This document shows, one piece after another, positions 1 through 11,443 of a stretch of 64,000 nucleotides of DNA. Position 1 is the first letter of the stretch; each line of letters starts with the position of its first letter. The notes beneath the pieces were generated by a model. The model was not told the DNA's origin and did not search any database. It worked only from the letters and a program-made list of their open reading frames with translations. Origin of the DNA: Hemibagrus wyckioides (Eukaryota; Chordata; Actinopteri; Siluriformes; Bagridae); the NCBI RefSeq assembly GCF_019097595.1, contig NC_080713.1, positions 13,158,199 to 13,222,198 of the forward strand, read 5' to 3'. A program made the position numbers and the translations under genes.

Positions 1-436
1 AGAGCCAGAAGGTGACAGACATGAAGGCTTCCTGGGACATAAAGCGTCCAACCACTTCAGTCAGCAAACCTGAGTGACTTGCGAGGGTGGTAAGATGACA
101 GCATCCAAACATACCAGTACACCAAACACTCTATGCCCATGAACCTTCCAGATCTGCTTCTTTACCTAAGAACTATATATTAAAAGCTTGACTAAACAAA
201 TGTGTCTTCAGCCTAGACTTAAACATTGAGACTGTGTCTGAATCCCAAACACTACTTGGAAGGCTGTTCCATAACTTTGGGGCTTTGAAAGAGAAAGCTC
301 TGCCTCCTGCTGTAGCCTTTGCTACTTGAGGTACTACCAAGTAACCAGCACCCTTTGATCGGAGTAGGCGTGGTGGGTCATAAAAGACTAAAAGATCGCT
401 CAAGTACTGTGGCGCGAGACCGTTTAGTGCTTTATA

Positions 437-1649
437 CAGTGAGGGAAAAAATTATTTGATCCCCTGCTGATTTTGTACATTTGCCCACTAACAAAGAAAT
501 GATCAGTCTGTAATTTTAATGGTAGGTCTATTTGAACAGTGAGAGGCAGAATAACAAAAAATCCAGAAAAACGCATTTCAGAAGTTATACATTGATTTGC
601 ATTTTAATGAGTGAAATAAGTATTTGATCCCCTATCAGTCAGAAAGATTTCTGGCTCCCAGGTATCTTTTATACAGGTAACGAGCTGAGATTACAGTAGG
701 AGCACTCTCGGTTAGTGCTCTTAATCTCAGCTCGTTAACTGTATGAAAGACACCTGTCCACAGAAGGAAGCAATCAGATTCCAAACTCTCCATCATGGGC
801 AAGACCAAAGAGCTGTTCATGGATGTCAGGGACAAGATTGTAGATCTACACAAGGCTGGAATGATCTACAAGACCATCGCCAAGCAGCTTGGTGAGAAGG
901 TGACAACAGTTGGTGCGATTATTCCCAAATGGAAGAAACACAAAAGTACTGGCAATCTTCCTCAGTCTGGGGCTCCATGCAAGATCTCACCTCATGGAGT
1001 TTCAATGATCATGAGAACAGGGAGTAATCAGCCCAGAATTACACTGGAGGATTTTGTCAATGATCTCAAGGCAGCTGGGACCATAGTCACCAAGAAAACA
1101 ATTGGTAACACACTACACCATGAAAGACTGAAATCCAGTAGCACCGGTAAGGTCCCCCTGCTAAAGAAAGCACATGTACTGGCTCATCTGACGTTTGCCA
1201 GTGAATATCTGAATGATTCAGAGAAGAACTGGGTGAAAGTGTTGTGGTCAAATGAGACCAAAATCCAGCTCTTTGGCAAGGGTCAGCCACAAAACCTTAA
1301 TGACTTGGAGAGGATCTGCAAAGAGGAGTGGGCCCAAATTCCTTGAGATGTGAGATGTGTGCAAACCTGGTGGCCAACTACAAGAAATGTCTGACGTCTG
1401 TGATTGACAACAAGGGTTTGCCACCAAGTACTAAGTTATGTTTTGCAAAGGGGTCAAATACTTATTTCACTCAATAAAATGCAAATCAATGTATAACATT
1501 TTTGAAATGTGTTTTTCTGGATTTTTTTTTGTTGTTCTGTCTCTCACTGTTCAGATAAACCTACCATTAAAATTATAGACTGATCATTTCTTTGTGAGTG
1601 GGCAAACATACAAAATCAGCAGGGGATCAAATCATTTTTTCCCTTACTG
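437..1649 (+). mobile_element. Tc1-like transposon with long terminal inverted repeats
   Basis: The ends are CAGTGAGGGAAAA... at 437 and ...TTTTTCCCTTACTG at 1649. They form inverted repeats of about 200 bp (437-634 and 1449-1649) flanked by a TA duplication (435-436 and 1650-1651). It lies inside LINE ORF2 between the codons for LLLTY and KALNG, so it inserted after the LINE. The internal transposase is defective. Confidence 0.93.
795..1346 (+). pseudogene. Tc1-like transposase, internally deleted
   Basis: An open frame of 183 codons starts MGKTKELF and keeps the N-terminal helix-turn-helix DNA-binding region of Tc1 transposases. The first catalytic acidic residue is changed: the usual WSDET block reads WSNETK near 1243-1260. 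Directly after KIQLFG the frame jumps to a C-terminal [16 protein letters not shown] block, so the segment holding the second Asp and the Glu of the DD34E triad is deleted. Family members are about 340 residues. The protein could not catalyse transposition, although the intact terminal repeats might be mobilised by a related transposase. Confidence 0.9.
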
Positions 1650-3809
1650 TAGGTCAGTAACAGTATTTTATAATCAGTGCGAAATCTGACTGGGGGCCAA
1701 TGTAGTGTAGCTAAAATAGGAGTGATGTGTTCACATCTTCTGGTTCTAGTCAGGACTCTAGCTGCTGCATTCTGGACTAACTGGAGCTTGTTTATGCTCC
1801 TACTGGAACATCCATACAATTACATTACAATAATCCAACCTAGAGGTAACAAAAGCAGGAACTAGTTTCTCTGCATCATGAAGTGACATATTTCTTATCT
1901 TAGCAATATTTCTGAAATGGAAGAAGGCTACCCGAGTGATATTATCTACATGAGCTTCAAATGAAAGACCAGAATCAGTAATCACATCAAGATCTTTTAC
2001 TGCTGGACAAGATGAAACCGAAAGACCATCCACCGTTACTCTGTAATCAGAAAGCTCACTTCTAGCTGCATGTGGTCCTAGTACTAGCACCTTGTCTTGT
2101 CCGAATTAAGCAGGAAGAAGTTAGTGGCCATCCAGTGTCTAATGTCCTTTACACATTCTTCTATCTTAATAAGCTGGTGTCTCTCATCTGACTTAGCTGA
2201 AACATATAGCTGTGTGTCATCGGCATAACAGTGGAAGCTAATGCCATGTTTATGAATAATTGCACCAAGGGGTAGCATATATAGGGAGACAAGAAGTGGG
2301 ACTAAAACAGAACCTTGTGGAACACCGAACATAACCTTGGTATGCATAGAGAAGTCACCATCTAGATCTACAAACTGATGTCGGTCAGTCAAATAAGACC
2401 TGAGCCAGGAGAGTGCTGTTCCTTTAACACCAACAACATGTTCTAGCCTATCAAGTAGAACAGTGTAGTCAATGGTGTCAAAAGCTGCACTAAGATCCAG
2501 TAGCACCAGTAAGGAGACACAACCCTGATCAGAAGCCAGTAAAAGGTCATTTACCACTTTAACTAGTGCTGTCTCTGTGCTATGATGAGGCCTAAATCCT
2601 GACTGATACATTTCATGAATGTTATTTCTATGCAGGTATGAACATATAACTGCTGTGCTACAGCCTTTTCTAGGATCTTGGATATAAAGGGCAGGTTTGA
2701 TATTGGTCTATAGTTAGACAGCTGACAGGGGTCGAGGTCTGGTTTTTTTAATCAAGGGTTTGATAACTGCTAGCTTAAAGATTTAGCCACATAGCCAGTG
2801 CTTAGGGAAGAATTAATAATTTAGTTTGACGCCATTTATGTTCTAATTTCCTAGCTGATTGTTTTAAAGCTCATGTGTGGTTGTTGTACCAGGGTGCTAG
2901 TTTCTTCTCTTTAATTATTTTCCATTTAAGTGGAGCTACAGTGTCTAGGGTGTTCCGAAACATTGACTCAGTTGCCTGGTCAAGTTCTGTGGGGTCAGAC
3001 GGCGAACCAATCACGCGTGATGATTCTGGGAGACTACTGGTAAATCTCTCTGCAGTAGCAGATGTAAATGTATGCTTCATACAGTTATATGGCAAATTGA
3101 GCATCTCGTGCCTAAGACGCATTTTAAATGAAACAAGATAGCTTCCGACTGTGGAAGAGTGACTGTTTTTCTATATTCAATCCGAATGTAAAAATGAGAT
3201 CCAGAATGTGACCTCCATTATGAGTGGGTCTTATTACATTTTGATTAACACCTAATGAATTTAAGATGGATACAACTGCTGCTCTCAGAGGGTCTTCTGG
3301 CTTATCAAAATGAATGTTGAAGTCTCCTACTATTAATGCTTTGTCTAAAGAAACAACAAGGTTTGAAGTAAAATCTCCAAATTCACTGAGGAATTCAGAG
3401 TATGGCCCTAAGGGTCTGTAAACAACAATTAGTGGAATTGACTCTGTGAACTTAATATTTGTAGTTGCATACGTTAGGTTAGTATAAAGCACTTCAAATG
3501 TGTTGAATTGATGTCTGAATTTTTGTGCGGCACCTAGCTTATTATCATGAATAACTGTGACACCTTCTCCCCTGCCTGTTAGACGCGGTCGATGTTTATG
3601 GCTAAAACCTGGCGGGCAAGCTTCATTTAATGCTACATACTCATTTTGTTTAATCCATGTTTCTGTTAAGCAAAGAACACTGAACTCCTGATCAGTAATC
3701 AGTTCTTTAATAATAAGTGCTTTAGTTGACAGAGATCTTATATTTAACAGTCCTAGCTTCAGATCAAAGGTGCTGGCTGTGCATTCACTATGATCTAGTT
3801 TTATGTTAA

Positions 3810-4744
3810 TCAGGTTACTAAAACAAATTTTGTCACCCTGGATTGTCGCAGATTAACTAGATCTGCTCTAAGACTATGTGCTATGCTGCAAGAAATGAGA
3901 GCAGCACCCTCCAGAGTGGGATGGACACCGTCCCGTCCTAACAGGTCAGCCTTGCCCTGAAAAGAGCTCCAATTATGTATGAAGCCCACATTATTTTTGG
4001 AACACCACCTGGATATCCAGCAGTTCAGCGACCATAACCTGCTGTAAGCTACATCGCCACGCCGCATTGGGATGGGGCCAGAGCATACTACAGCATCGGA
4101 CATCGCCTTCGCTAATTTACACACCTCTACATTACTCTCAGTAACCTCAGACTGATGGTGTATATCATTAGCTCCTACATGGAAACTATCTTCGAGAACC
4201 TGTGCTTGCCTAGGACCCTAAGATTACCTGCAATGTCCGGCACCCTGGCTCCCAGAATACACCTAACCTGTGCTGCTGGATCCCCTAAAGGCCTAGCTAA
4301 TTTCACATGCCTTAAAATGGAGTCTCCTATAACCAGAGCTCTTTCAGGTTTCTCAGCGGGTACTTCACTGAGGAGAGCAAACCTGTTGGACGTGTGAATT
4401 GGAGAGGAGTGGCGCTCCCATGGGCAAGCCTTGGCATTAGCCTTGGCTACGCGACTATGCCGCCGAGTCGTCACCCATTCGCCCCACTGTGACGGCTCTA
4501 ATGCCGGAGTTGGGGGGTTACTAACTCCACCTAAGGCATCCAGACTTCCTCCTACAGACACTACACTGCTTTCACTGTCACTAACCCTCTCTAGTGTCTG
4601 GATGCGCACCTCTAAAGCTAATATCTTCTCCATCAGAGAGCTAACTAGCGTACACTTATCACAGGTAAAATTAACACTAATGACGGAGGAAGAATTACTA
4701 AACATCCTGCAGCTCACACACTGTACAAGCTGAAAGTTAGTCAT
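3810..4744 (-). pseudogene. LINE ORF1 with PHD-like zinc motif and SGNH esterase domain
   Basis: The product starts MTNFQLVQCVSCRMF. It has paired Cys motifs (CVSC...CDKC) resembling the PHD-like finger of CR1-type ORF1 proteins, then a short coiled segment, then an SGNH/GDSL hydrolase fold: ALVIGDSILRHV (block I Ser), GARVPDI (Gly block), a GAND block just after the frame break, and DGVHPT (Asp-His block). Esterase-type ORF1 proteins are established for CR1/L2-like LINEs. A frameshift near 4124-4175 splits the esterase. A start at 4744 fits the zinc motif lying close to the N-terminus. Confidence 0.8.
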
Positions 4745-5089
4745 ACTGTATGATCACGTACCTTTGATTGAGTTTATCCTGATAATGAAGAGATCCAGAG
4801 AGGGTTTTCCTCCGATTGCTGTATGAAAACCAGGAAACAAAAGAACAATTAACTGCGATATGCAAATAAAGTTTTAGAAAATGAAACCTGACAGCGTAAA
4901 ATATTCAGGCAAAAGAGAAAAAATTAGACTATATAAACTTCTAATAAAAAAAATGCTGAAACAGGCAAGAACGCGTGGTAAGCGCTTCAAACACAGGAAG
5001 TGACCAATTGCTTCCTCCGATTGGTGTAAAATTGGTAAATTTCTGTGTTTCGGTGTTCTCGCTCTCACACCCTCTCAATACTGGTCACT

Positions 5090-6100
5090 GGAAGTTCAAC
5101 ATGGCACCTCATAGCAAAGAACTCCTCTGGGGATCTGAAAAAAAGAATTATTGCTCTACATAAAGATGGCCTAGGCTATAAGAAGATTGCCAAGACCCTG
5201 AAACTGAGCTGCAGCATGGTGGGCAAGACCATACAGCGGTTTTACAGGACAGGTTCCACTCAGAACAGGCCTCGCCATGGTCGACCAAAGAAGTTGAGTG
5301 CACGTGCTCAGCATCATATCCGGAGGTTGTCTTTGGAAAATAGATGTGTGAGTGCTGCCAGCATTGCTGCAGAGGTTGAAGGGATGGGGAGTCAGCCTGT
5401 CAGTGCTCAGACCATACGCTGCACACTGCATCAAATTGGTCTGCATGGCTGTTGTCCCAGAAGGAAGCCTCTACTAAAGATGATGCAAAAGAAAGCCCAC
5501 ATACAGTTTGCTGAAGATAAGCAGTCTAAGGACATGGCCAGAACCATGTCCTGTGGGCCGATAAGACCAAGATAAACTTATTTGGTTCAGATGGTGTCAA
5601 GCCTCTGTGGCGGCAACCAGGTGAGGAGTACAAAGACAAGTGTGCCTTGCCTACAGTCAAGCATGGTGGTGGGAGTGTCATGGTCTGGGCCTGCATGAGT
5701 GCTGCCGCAAGGTCTCTAACATCCTCCAGCTCTGTGATGTCATCATGGAGGAGTGGAAGAGGACTCCAGTGGCAACCTGTGAAGCTCTGGTAAACTCCAT
5801 GCCCAAGAGGGTTAAGGTAGTGCTGGAAAATAATGGTGGCCACGCAAAATATTGACACTTTGGGCCCAATTTGGACATTTGCACTTAGGGGTGTACTCAC
5901 TTTTGTTGCCAATGGTTTAGACATTAATGGCTGTGAGTTGAGTTATTTTGAGGGGACAGCAAATTTACACTGTTATACAGGCTGTATACTCACTACTTTA
6001 CATTGTAGCAGAGTGTCATTTCTTCAGTGCTGTCACATGAAAAGATATAATAAAATATTTACAAAAATGTGAGGGGTGTACTCACTTTTGTGAGATACTG
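5090..6100 (+). mobile_element. Tc1-like element, 5' end missing
   Basis: The 3' end (GGGGTGTACTCACTTTTG and TGAGATACTG at 6100, TA at 6101-6102) is intact and a typical fish Tc1 terminus. A second copy of the GGGGTGTACTCACTTTTG motif lies at about 5887. I see no matching 5' inverted repeat upstream of the transposase. The left part has been lost, probably when it was joined to the 5' end of the neighbouring LINE. Confidence 0.85.
5101..5855 (+). pseudogene. Tc1-like transposase, frameshifted and deleted
   Basis: It starts ATGGCACCTC and frameshifts within 30 bp. It then reads GDLKKRIIALHKDGLGYKK, a helix-turn-helix region with a GRPKK hook. The first catalytic block is garbled near 5535-5565 (the SDE region reads GPIRP). 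The frame recovers at KINLFGSDGVKPLWRQPGEEY and GGGSVMVWACMSAA. A deletion near 5706-5710 then removes the second Asp and the Glu region, and the C-terminus resumes at NILQLCDVIMEEWKR. Two or more indels and a large deletion make it inactive. Confidence 0.85.
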
Positions 6101-6102
6101 TA

Positions 6103-7130
6103 TATCTTCTGTACTATGTGTCAGGTGAATGCTGGCTGTTTGGTTGAGAGGTGTGTGCAATGATCCAGAAATGGTTTGATAAGACAGTGTGAAATTTCTT
6201 TTGTGCGTCTTATAAAATTCTGATTTTTTTTTAATAGTAAGGGTTCTTACCCACTAGGCATATGCTTAAACAGGCTGAAATATTTGCACAGATCAGCCAT
6301 AATATTAAATCCTTGGGGGGGGGTCATTGGTTATGTAGAGCCATCAGACATCCCGGAGCCTGGCTCCCATGAGTTACAGCATGTCGGCTGAGGTATAATG
6401 AAATGACTATAAGTAGTGATAGCTCAGTTGTGAGCTGTGTAATAGTTAATTGAGTTTTTTGAGAAGGATGCAACGGACCCCATGAGCAAGTGAGCCGACC
6501 TGGAGACGCTACACTGTTATGAAATATAACACAAAATACATGTTCGCTGTTAGGTTTTACAGCATGGGGGAAATAACATTATACGGACACTACTGTCAGG
6601 CCCGGCCGCCATGCGCTTCACTCATATGCACGTTAACACACTTATTAACACTTTCTCCTTTTCTCATCCAATGGTTACGTACACATACTCTTAACATTCA
6701 AACTCATTTTAGAAATGTACCACAATCATTCTAGTGGTCTGATACCTGAGAAAAACAGGGAGAAATAATCACGAGTGATGCTGCGATGTTTCCTCAATGA
6801 GAACATTTACTCGTATGAGAAAACTCTCGTGATTCCACCTGAGAAAGTGAATCAAGACATAGATAGTCGATCCCAGGCTAATGGATCAGACCTCTTTTGT
6901 CGATCACTGCCTATTCAAACTTCCTTGTAAATAACCAAATAAACAATGAATTAATTGACCATTTTCCCCATTCCATTTCCACCTCTTTCAAATACAATTA
7001 GTGTTGCAACAAAATTACTTTGTACATTAACCAAAATATTGAACAAAGAAATATGGCTCCGTATATTGAACAGGATTATCACTGTATTAATGTTAATGTC
7101 TGCTGGATAGTGTAATTGATACAATGAATA
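6103..7130. other. No recognised gene; AT-rich interspersed DNA
   Basis: I see no gene here. A short match to a Tc1-type end (gatcagccataatatta, about 6291-6308) could be the left end of the decayed element whose transposase remains at 7130-7500. The rest is unassigned. Confidence 0.5.
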
Positions 7131-7500
7131 CTACCCGTTACACCAAAAGTGCCCATTGTGGGTCTGTGAGCATCATAACTGGACCATGGAGCAGTGAAAG
7201 ATGACAACAATGTTCTGCTGGAAAACCTTGAGTCTTGGCATTCATGTGTATGTTACTTTGACACGGACCACTACCTAAACATTGTTGTAAACTAGGTACA
7301 GCTTTTCATGGCAACAGCATTCTCATGGCAGTGGCCTCTTTCCACAGAATAATTTCCCCCGGACATACTGTGAAAATTGTTCAGTAATGTTTTAAGGAAC
7401 GTGACAAAGAGTCCAGAGTGTTTGCTTGACCTTCAAATTCCCCAGATCTCAATTCCATCAATCATCTGTGGGACAAGTCAGATCCATGGAGGCTCATTAG
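7130..7500 (+). pseudogene. Decayed Tc1-like transposase fragment
   Basis: The reading frames are destroyed, but the nucleotide sequence keeps recognisable Tc1 blocks in order: a WTMEQ-like block near 7180, an AMFCW-like stretch near 7210-7235, the region of the second catalytic Asp near 7340-7390, and a block derived from [11 protein letters not shown] near 7440-7475. It belongs to the same family as the deletion derivative at 10911-11091, by shared internal sequence. Old and inactive. Confidence 0.65.
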
Positions 7501-7739
7501 ACTGTAATGTATGAAACTCTCTAATGATACTGTTTAATCACCATAAACAATTTTGATAACTGTAAGTTTATATTAAATAGCACTAAAAATTTGCAGCTCC
7601 ACCTACCGAGTTGTGTTTGCTGTGTTGCATATTAGAGCTCATTTTACTAGATGCATTTTGAATAGGTTAGCATCAGCTGGTTCAAAACTGAATTTGCGTG
7701 AATTCCAGAATGGTAGCAAATCACTATATTAATCTAGAA

Positions 7740-7951
7740 CAGGGGTAGGCAAGTTCGGTCCTAGAGAGCCAAAGTCTTGCAGATTTCAGCTCCAACCCTA
7801 ATCAAACACACCTGAACAAGCTAATCAAGGTCTTCAGGATTACTAAGGCTACAGGCAGGTGAGTGTTTTTTTTTTTTTTGTTTTTTTTTTTCAGGGCTGG
7901 AGCTGAAATCTGCAGGACTGCGGCTCTCTAGGACCGAACTTGCCCACCCCG
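7740..7951. mobile_element. hAT-type MITE with 8-bp target duplication
   Basis: The 212-bp element has near-palindromic arms: CAGGGGTAGGCAAGTTCGG at the left, and its inverted copy ending CTTGCCCACCCCG at the right. It is flanked by an exact 8-bp duplication, atctagaa (7732-7739 and 7952-7959). Eight-base duplications and CAGGGG termini are characteristic of hAT elements. The centre carries T-runs and no coding potential. Confidence 0.9.
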
Positions 7952-8009
7952 ATCTAGAATGACCAACAGTTATGTATGTATTTTGACCTCTCTTATATTA
8001 ATCAAGTAT

Positions 8010-8830
8010 TGGTTTGTCAAGTATTCGGACCCATTCAGCATTTTTGTGCAATATATTTGTTATAGACTTAAAACAAAGTGGAAAAAAAACAATTTTAGAT
8101 TTTTGGAAATTAATTATATAAGCAGCCAACCATATATCTCATTAAATAAGTATTCAGATCCTTTGGTCTTTATAGGTGCATCTTTGTCAGACACTAAAGG
8201 GTCCAATCATCTTCAGTTAGTCTCTACAACCTTTGCCCATCTTGCAGTTCCTCCCATTATTCCTGGCAGATCATTTCAAGCTTCATCAGGTTATATGGGG
8301 ACTGTGTGTGAAATGTCATCTCCAGATATCTCTGCAGATGTTCTGTGGAGTTTAGTTCTGGGATTTGGCTAGGCAATTCAACAACATTCAGAGACTTGTC
8401 TCAAACAACACCAGTGTAGTCCAGTATAGCTGGACCTTTGTCCCAGTATGAGGTTGTTTGAAGCTGTAGCTGATTTAGCTGTAGAGATAAAATAGTTACT
8501 TTATTTTAAACTTTATATATTTTTTTCCTTCTGTTTCTATACTTGTGTAAAGCTGCTTTGAGACAATGTCCATTGTTAAAAGCGTTATACAAATAAATTG
8601 AATTGAATTTATGCAAGGGCCTATTTGCATTTAGTTGAATTCATCCTTTCATAATTTCTGAAGTGTCCCTGCTGCTGAGAAGCACCTCCATATGATGATG
8701 GTGCCACACTCATGCATGGTATTAGCCATGTGATGAGATATTCCTGAATTTTCTCAGACTAAGCTTGGAGGACAGCCCAGAGTTCAGCTTATTCCTTATA
8801 CCCTTAGGTGGTTCCTTACATTAATACATT
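8010..8830 (-). mobile_element. Decayed Tc1-like element (minus), split by a LINE tail
   Basis: The first part contains, on the minus strand, a corrupted [10 protein letters not shown] block (near 8340-8375) and neighbouring Tc1 transposase sequence. The second part, from about 8625, continues the same family with the region around a QHDG/GCFSA-like block. A short LINE 3' end (8455-8612) separates the two. Many stops in all frames; a fossil. Confidence 0.55.
8455..8612 (+). mobile_element. LINE 3' end with ATTGA tail
   Basis: The sequence ends GCTTTGAGACAATGTCC...ATACAAATAAATTGAATTGAATT, the typical 3' terminus of fish L2-like LINEs with short ATTGA repeats. It is heavily 5'-truncated, and it interrupts a decayed Tc1 element. 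Confidence 0.7.
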
Positions 8831-8889
8831 AATTTCAAGGACTATTTGATGGTGGTGACAAAATCAAAACATCCCAATTCACCAAAATG

Positions 8890-9310
8890 CTCTTTGTCCA
8901 TGAAGCTTCCAAATCTGCTCCCTTTCCTAAGAAAAGAATGCCGACCATATTCTTGACTATACTTTTCGAAAGTCGGTTGCATAACTGTAGGGCATTGTAA
9001 AAGAAAGCTCTCATTATTCAAGTAGTGTGGATAAAATAGGAGAGATGACTTCTGTTTCTATTTAGGACTGTAGCTGCTGCATTCTGGACTACTGTAGCTT
9101 GTTTATGCACCTACTGGAACATCCAGACAGTAAGTCATTATGATAATCCAACCTGGACATATGAAAAGCATCATACTGTGACATTATATTGTTTAGCTTA
9201 GCAATATTTATCCAATAAAATGAGCTTCAAAAGAGAGACTGGCTTTAAAAAAAGGACTGCTGCAGATGAACAAGAAAGGCTATTCAGAGTTCCTATGTAA
9301 TCAGAGAGCT
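8890..9310 (-). mobile_element. Degenerate CR1/L2-like LINE fragment
   Basis: The nucleotide sequence matches the ORF2 C-terminal region at 1720-2060 of this window: 'gctgctgcattctggact', 'gcttgtttatgc' and 'ctactggaacatcca' occur in the same order and orientation, with many indels. This is an old copy of the same family. Confidence 0.7.
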
Positions 9311-10480
9311 GCCATAGGTACCCATGGTAGAATAGGTCTCCAGCACCCCCTTGCTGATCGCGAGAGGTGACAAATGGGGTGACCTGTTTACCGAGCTGCA
9401 ACCCGTGACTGTGAAGCATTGTGGGATTAGTTTGTACTTAACATAGACATGTAGTTGGAATGGCCCAGTCCAACCATTAAGCTGTTCAATTCTTTCCCTG
9501 TAGGTCATTGGCCTAGGGTCAGTATGGACATCTAGTTCTTGGTGCTTGACTATATCACTCCTGTATATCTGGTGCATAACCAGAAGATTTTCTGTGGCTC
9601 TGTGCATCCCCTTGTTGGAGTGGGGAGCAGGAATCATATAAATATGGCTCACAAAAAAAACCCTAAACAAAGGATGTGGATCAAAACCTAGATGATGACT
9701 CTGATACTGGCTGTGTATGTCCTATCACAAAAATGAGAAGAGAATAGCCTGTGCAAGACTATAGCAATGCAACAAGTGTACAGTAGACCACCCAGCTTCA
9801 TAAAAAGACTCCCCATTCTGGTTAAAAAAAGAGATGCAAAGAGTAAAATGTACTAAAAGGGTAAGATGTACAGAAGTGCATACAATGTTTGATAAATCAC
9901 CACCATTTAATCCAAGGAAATCAATCATCTGTGGCAAAACCCACCATGAGCACTGTTGATTGTCAGACAGATCTGATTTTGGTGAAGCACCCAATGCCAA
10001 ATAACAGCAAACTAGCATAAAACCACTAGCTGAATACAACCAAAGCTCAAGAAGGAAGAAAAGACAAACGGTGCAAATACACAACTACCGAAACATATCA
10101 AGAATATCAATGAAATGTCCCTTTGCTTCACTCCTGAAAATACAGACACAACAAGAACAAATAGCTCTTAACATCCATTCAGATAACATAGAACCATATA
10201 TCAAGCCATTTATAATGGAGGAACTCTTAAAACATCATAAACTGCTCTAATGATACTGCTGCCCTCTCTTATGTGGATACTGGAGACAGACCACTATCAC
10301 TGGTTTTAGATGGTGAAAAGCACCTTGGACCACTTGTAAGACTAGAAACCTTTATATGGATTTTTTCTAATCCAAAAAGCTGTTTAAGAAAATGCTTATA
10401 ATAAAATCTGGAAATATGTCATTGTAAAATTGCACAGAATGGGTTTTTGGCTATACATGCAAAAGTTCATTTCCAACTTC
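9310..10480. other. No recognised gene or repeat
   Basis: Short open frames occur on both strands but lack recognisable domains and have no splice or homology support. The stretch interrupts the degraded LINE remnants at 8890-9310 and 10490-10580 and may be one or more old insertions. Confidence 0.4.
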
Positions 10481-10489
10481 CATGTCTGT

Positions 10490-10580
10490 CCAAGAAAAAC
10501 ACTGAGTTATACATTTCATAAATATTATTCCTTATGTAAATATAAGCATAACTGCTCTGCTACAACTTTTTCTTAGAGAG
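10490..10580 (-). mobile_element. Small degenerate LINE fragment
   Basis: The stretch 'acatttcataaatattatt...aactgctctgctacaac' matches 2610-2670 of the LINE at the start of the window (N-terminal side of the reverse transcriptase). It probably belongs to the same old insertion as 8890-9310. Confidence 0.5.
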
Positions 10581-10910
10581 AGGTGAGTGCTTTTCTAAAT
10601 CATGTCTGCTGGTCTCTTTTCCAGTTCATAAGAATTAGATATTTTGCCTGGAGAGAGGAACAAGTTGTACTGTTTACAAACCCATGAAGTCCAATTAAAG
10701 GACAAGGACATACTGTAAATGAGAGATAGTCTGTTTACAATGCTCACAAATAGAGGTAAGAGTTTTTTTTTTGAACTTATAATGACAGTTGAAATGTCTA
10801 AGAAAAATAAACATCTTAGCATAATATTTAAATTTGTAATGAATATTCAGAGTGCCCAATCTGGGGAATTCAAAGGCAAAATGGTTATTCTTTCTCTAAT
10901 AATCTAAAAT

Positions 10911-11091
10911 ACACCAATCAGCAGTAACATTATGACTACTGATGGGTGAATTCCTGGTGCCATGAGTTCCCCAGTTAACACACACGCACTCAGCCATCCA
11001 TGTAATGTAAAAGAAAACGTAATTCATCAGACCAGACCACCTTCTTCCATTGTTCTGTGTCAGTGCTCATAATGTTATGGCTGATTGGTGT
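10911..11091 (-). mobile_element. Tc1/mariner-type MITE, 181 bp
   Basis: The ends are near-perfect inverted repeats: ACACCAATCAGCAGTAACAT at 10911 and the inverse of ACACCAATCAGCCATAACAT ending at 11091. The interior holds a piece of a Tc1-like transposase gene on the minus strand (a segment reading like 'atcagaccagaccacc'), so it is an internal deletion derivative of a coding family rather than an unrelated MITE. Confidence 0.85.
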
Positions 11092-11106
11092 GTGTCTGTG
11101 TGTATT

Positions 11107-11443
11107 AAGGCTGAAACAACGAATCGATTAAATCGATAATAATCGATGATGAAAATCGTTGCTGACGAATGACATTATCAATTAGGCGGCCGGTGCACAT
11201 CACCATGCAATCATAGCGTTGTTCCAGGCGCACATCAGAAGAATGGCGGAGAGTACAAGCACGCCAGATAAAAGTGTGCGACCCAAGACCTCTAAGGCAT
11301 GGGAGCATTTCGTATTAAATTCCGGGGCAAATGTAACTTGCAAACTTTGCAAAGCGGAGCTTGAGTGTCACGGAAACACGACAATGATGAACGAGCACAT
11401 AAAACGAAAGCATGCTGGAATCACAGATGAAGGTGAAACTTCA
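11107..11443 (+). mobile_element. hAT 5' end with BED zinc-finger exon fragment
   Basis: The left end has the 'aatcgattaaatcgat' palindromic sequence common at hAT termini. From ATG 11243 the frame encodes MAESTSTPDK, then a BED-type finger: CKLCKAELECHG...HIKRKH (Cys-x2-Cys, His-x4-His, residues about 34-57). BED fingers form the N-terminus of hAT (Ac/ZBED) transposases. The hAT sequence stops at about 11443, where Tc1 sequence begins. Confidence 0.75.

Larger units (their letters stand above)
173..3790 (-). pseudogene. LINE ORF2 (endonuclease and reverse transcriptase), broken
   Basis: The ORF2 polyprotein nicks target DNA and copies the LINE RNA. At about 3124-3790 the reading frames encode an AP-like endonuclease, with the LNIRSL start region, a LTETW motif and GDFNIH. 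Reverse transcriptase lies at about 2084-2611, with a [14 protein letters not shown] block, DLSAAFDT and the catalytic [11 protein letters not shown]. The C-terminal part is at 1616-2090 and, beyond the inserted Tc1 element, at 173-434 (APKLWNSLP motif, typical of this clade). Frames change between 3124 and 2871, around 2612-2870, and near 2090, so the ORF is decayed as well as interrupted. The domain order is complete. Activity is very unlikely. Confidence 0.85.
1..5080 (-). mobile_element. CR1/L2-like LINE, nearly full length, interrupted
   Basis: A non-LTR retrotransposon read on the minus strand. Its 5' UTR lies at about 4745-5080, ORF1 at 3810-4744, ORF2 at about 173-3790, and its 3' UTR runs off the left edge. 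The order ORF1 (zinc motif plus SGNH esterase), then AP-type endonuclease, then reverse transcriptase, matches CR1/L2-clade elements. A Tc1-like element (437-1649) splits ORF2 within the C-terminal domain, and the codons on either side of the TA join in frame. The outer 5' boundary is uncertain because a 5'-truncated Tc1 element starts next to it. Fragments of the same family recur at 8890-9310 and 10490-10580. Confidence 0.85.

Noticed and set aside
1800..2090. Separate host gene on the minus strand
   Set aside because: It is the C-terminal part of LINE ORF2 in a shifted frame.
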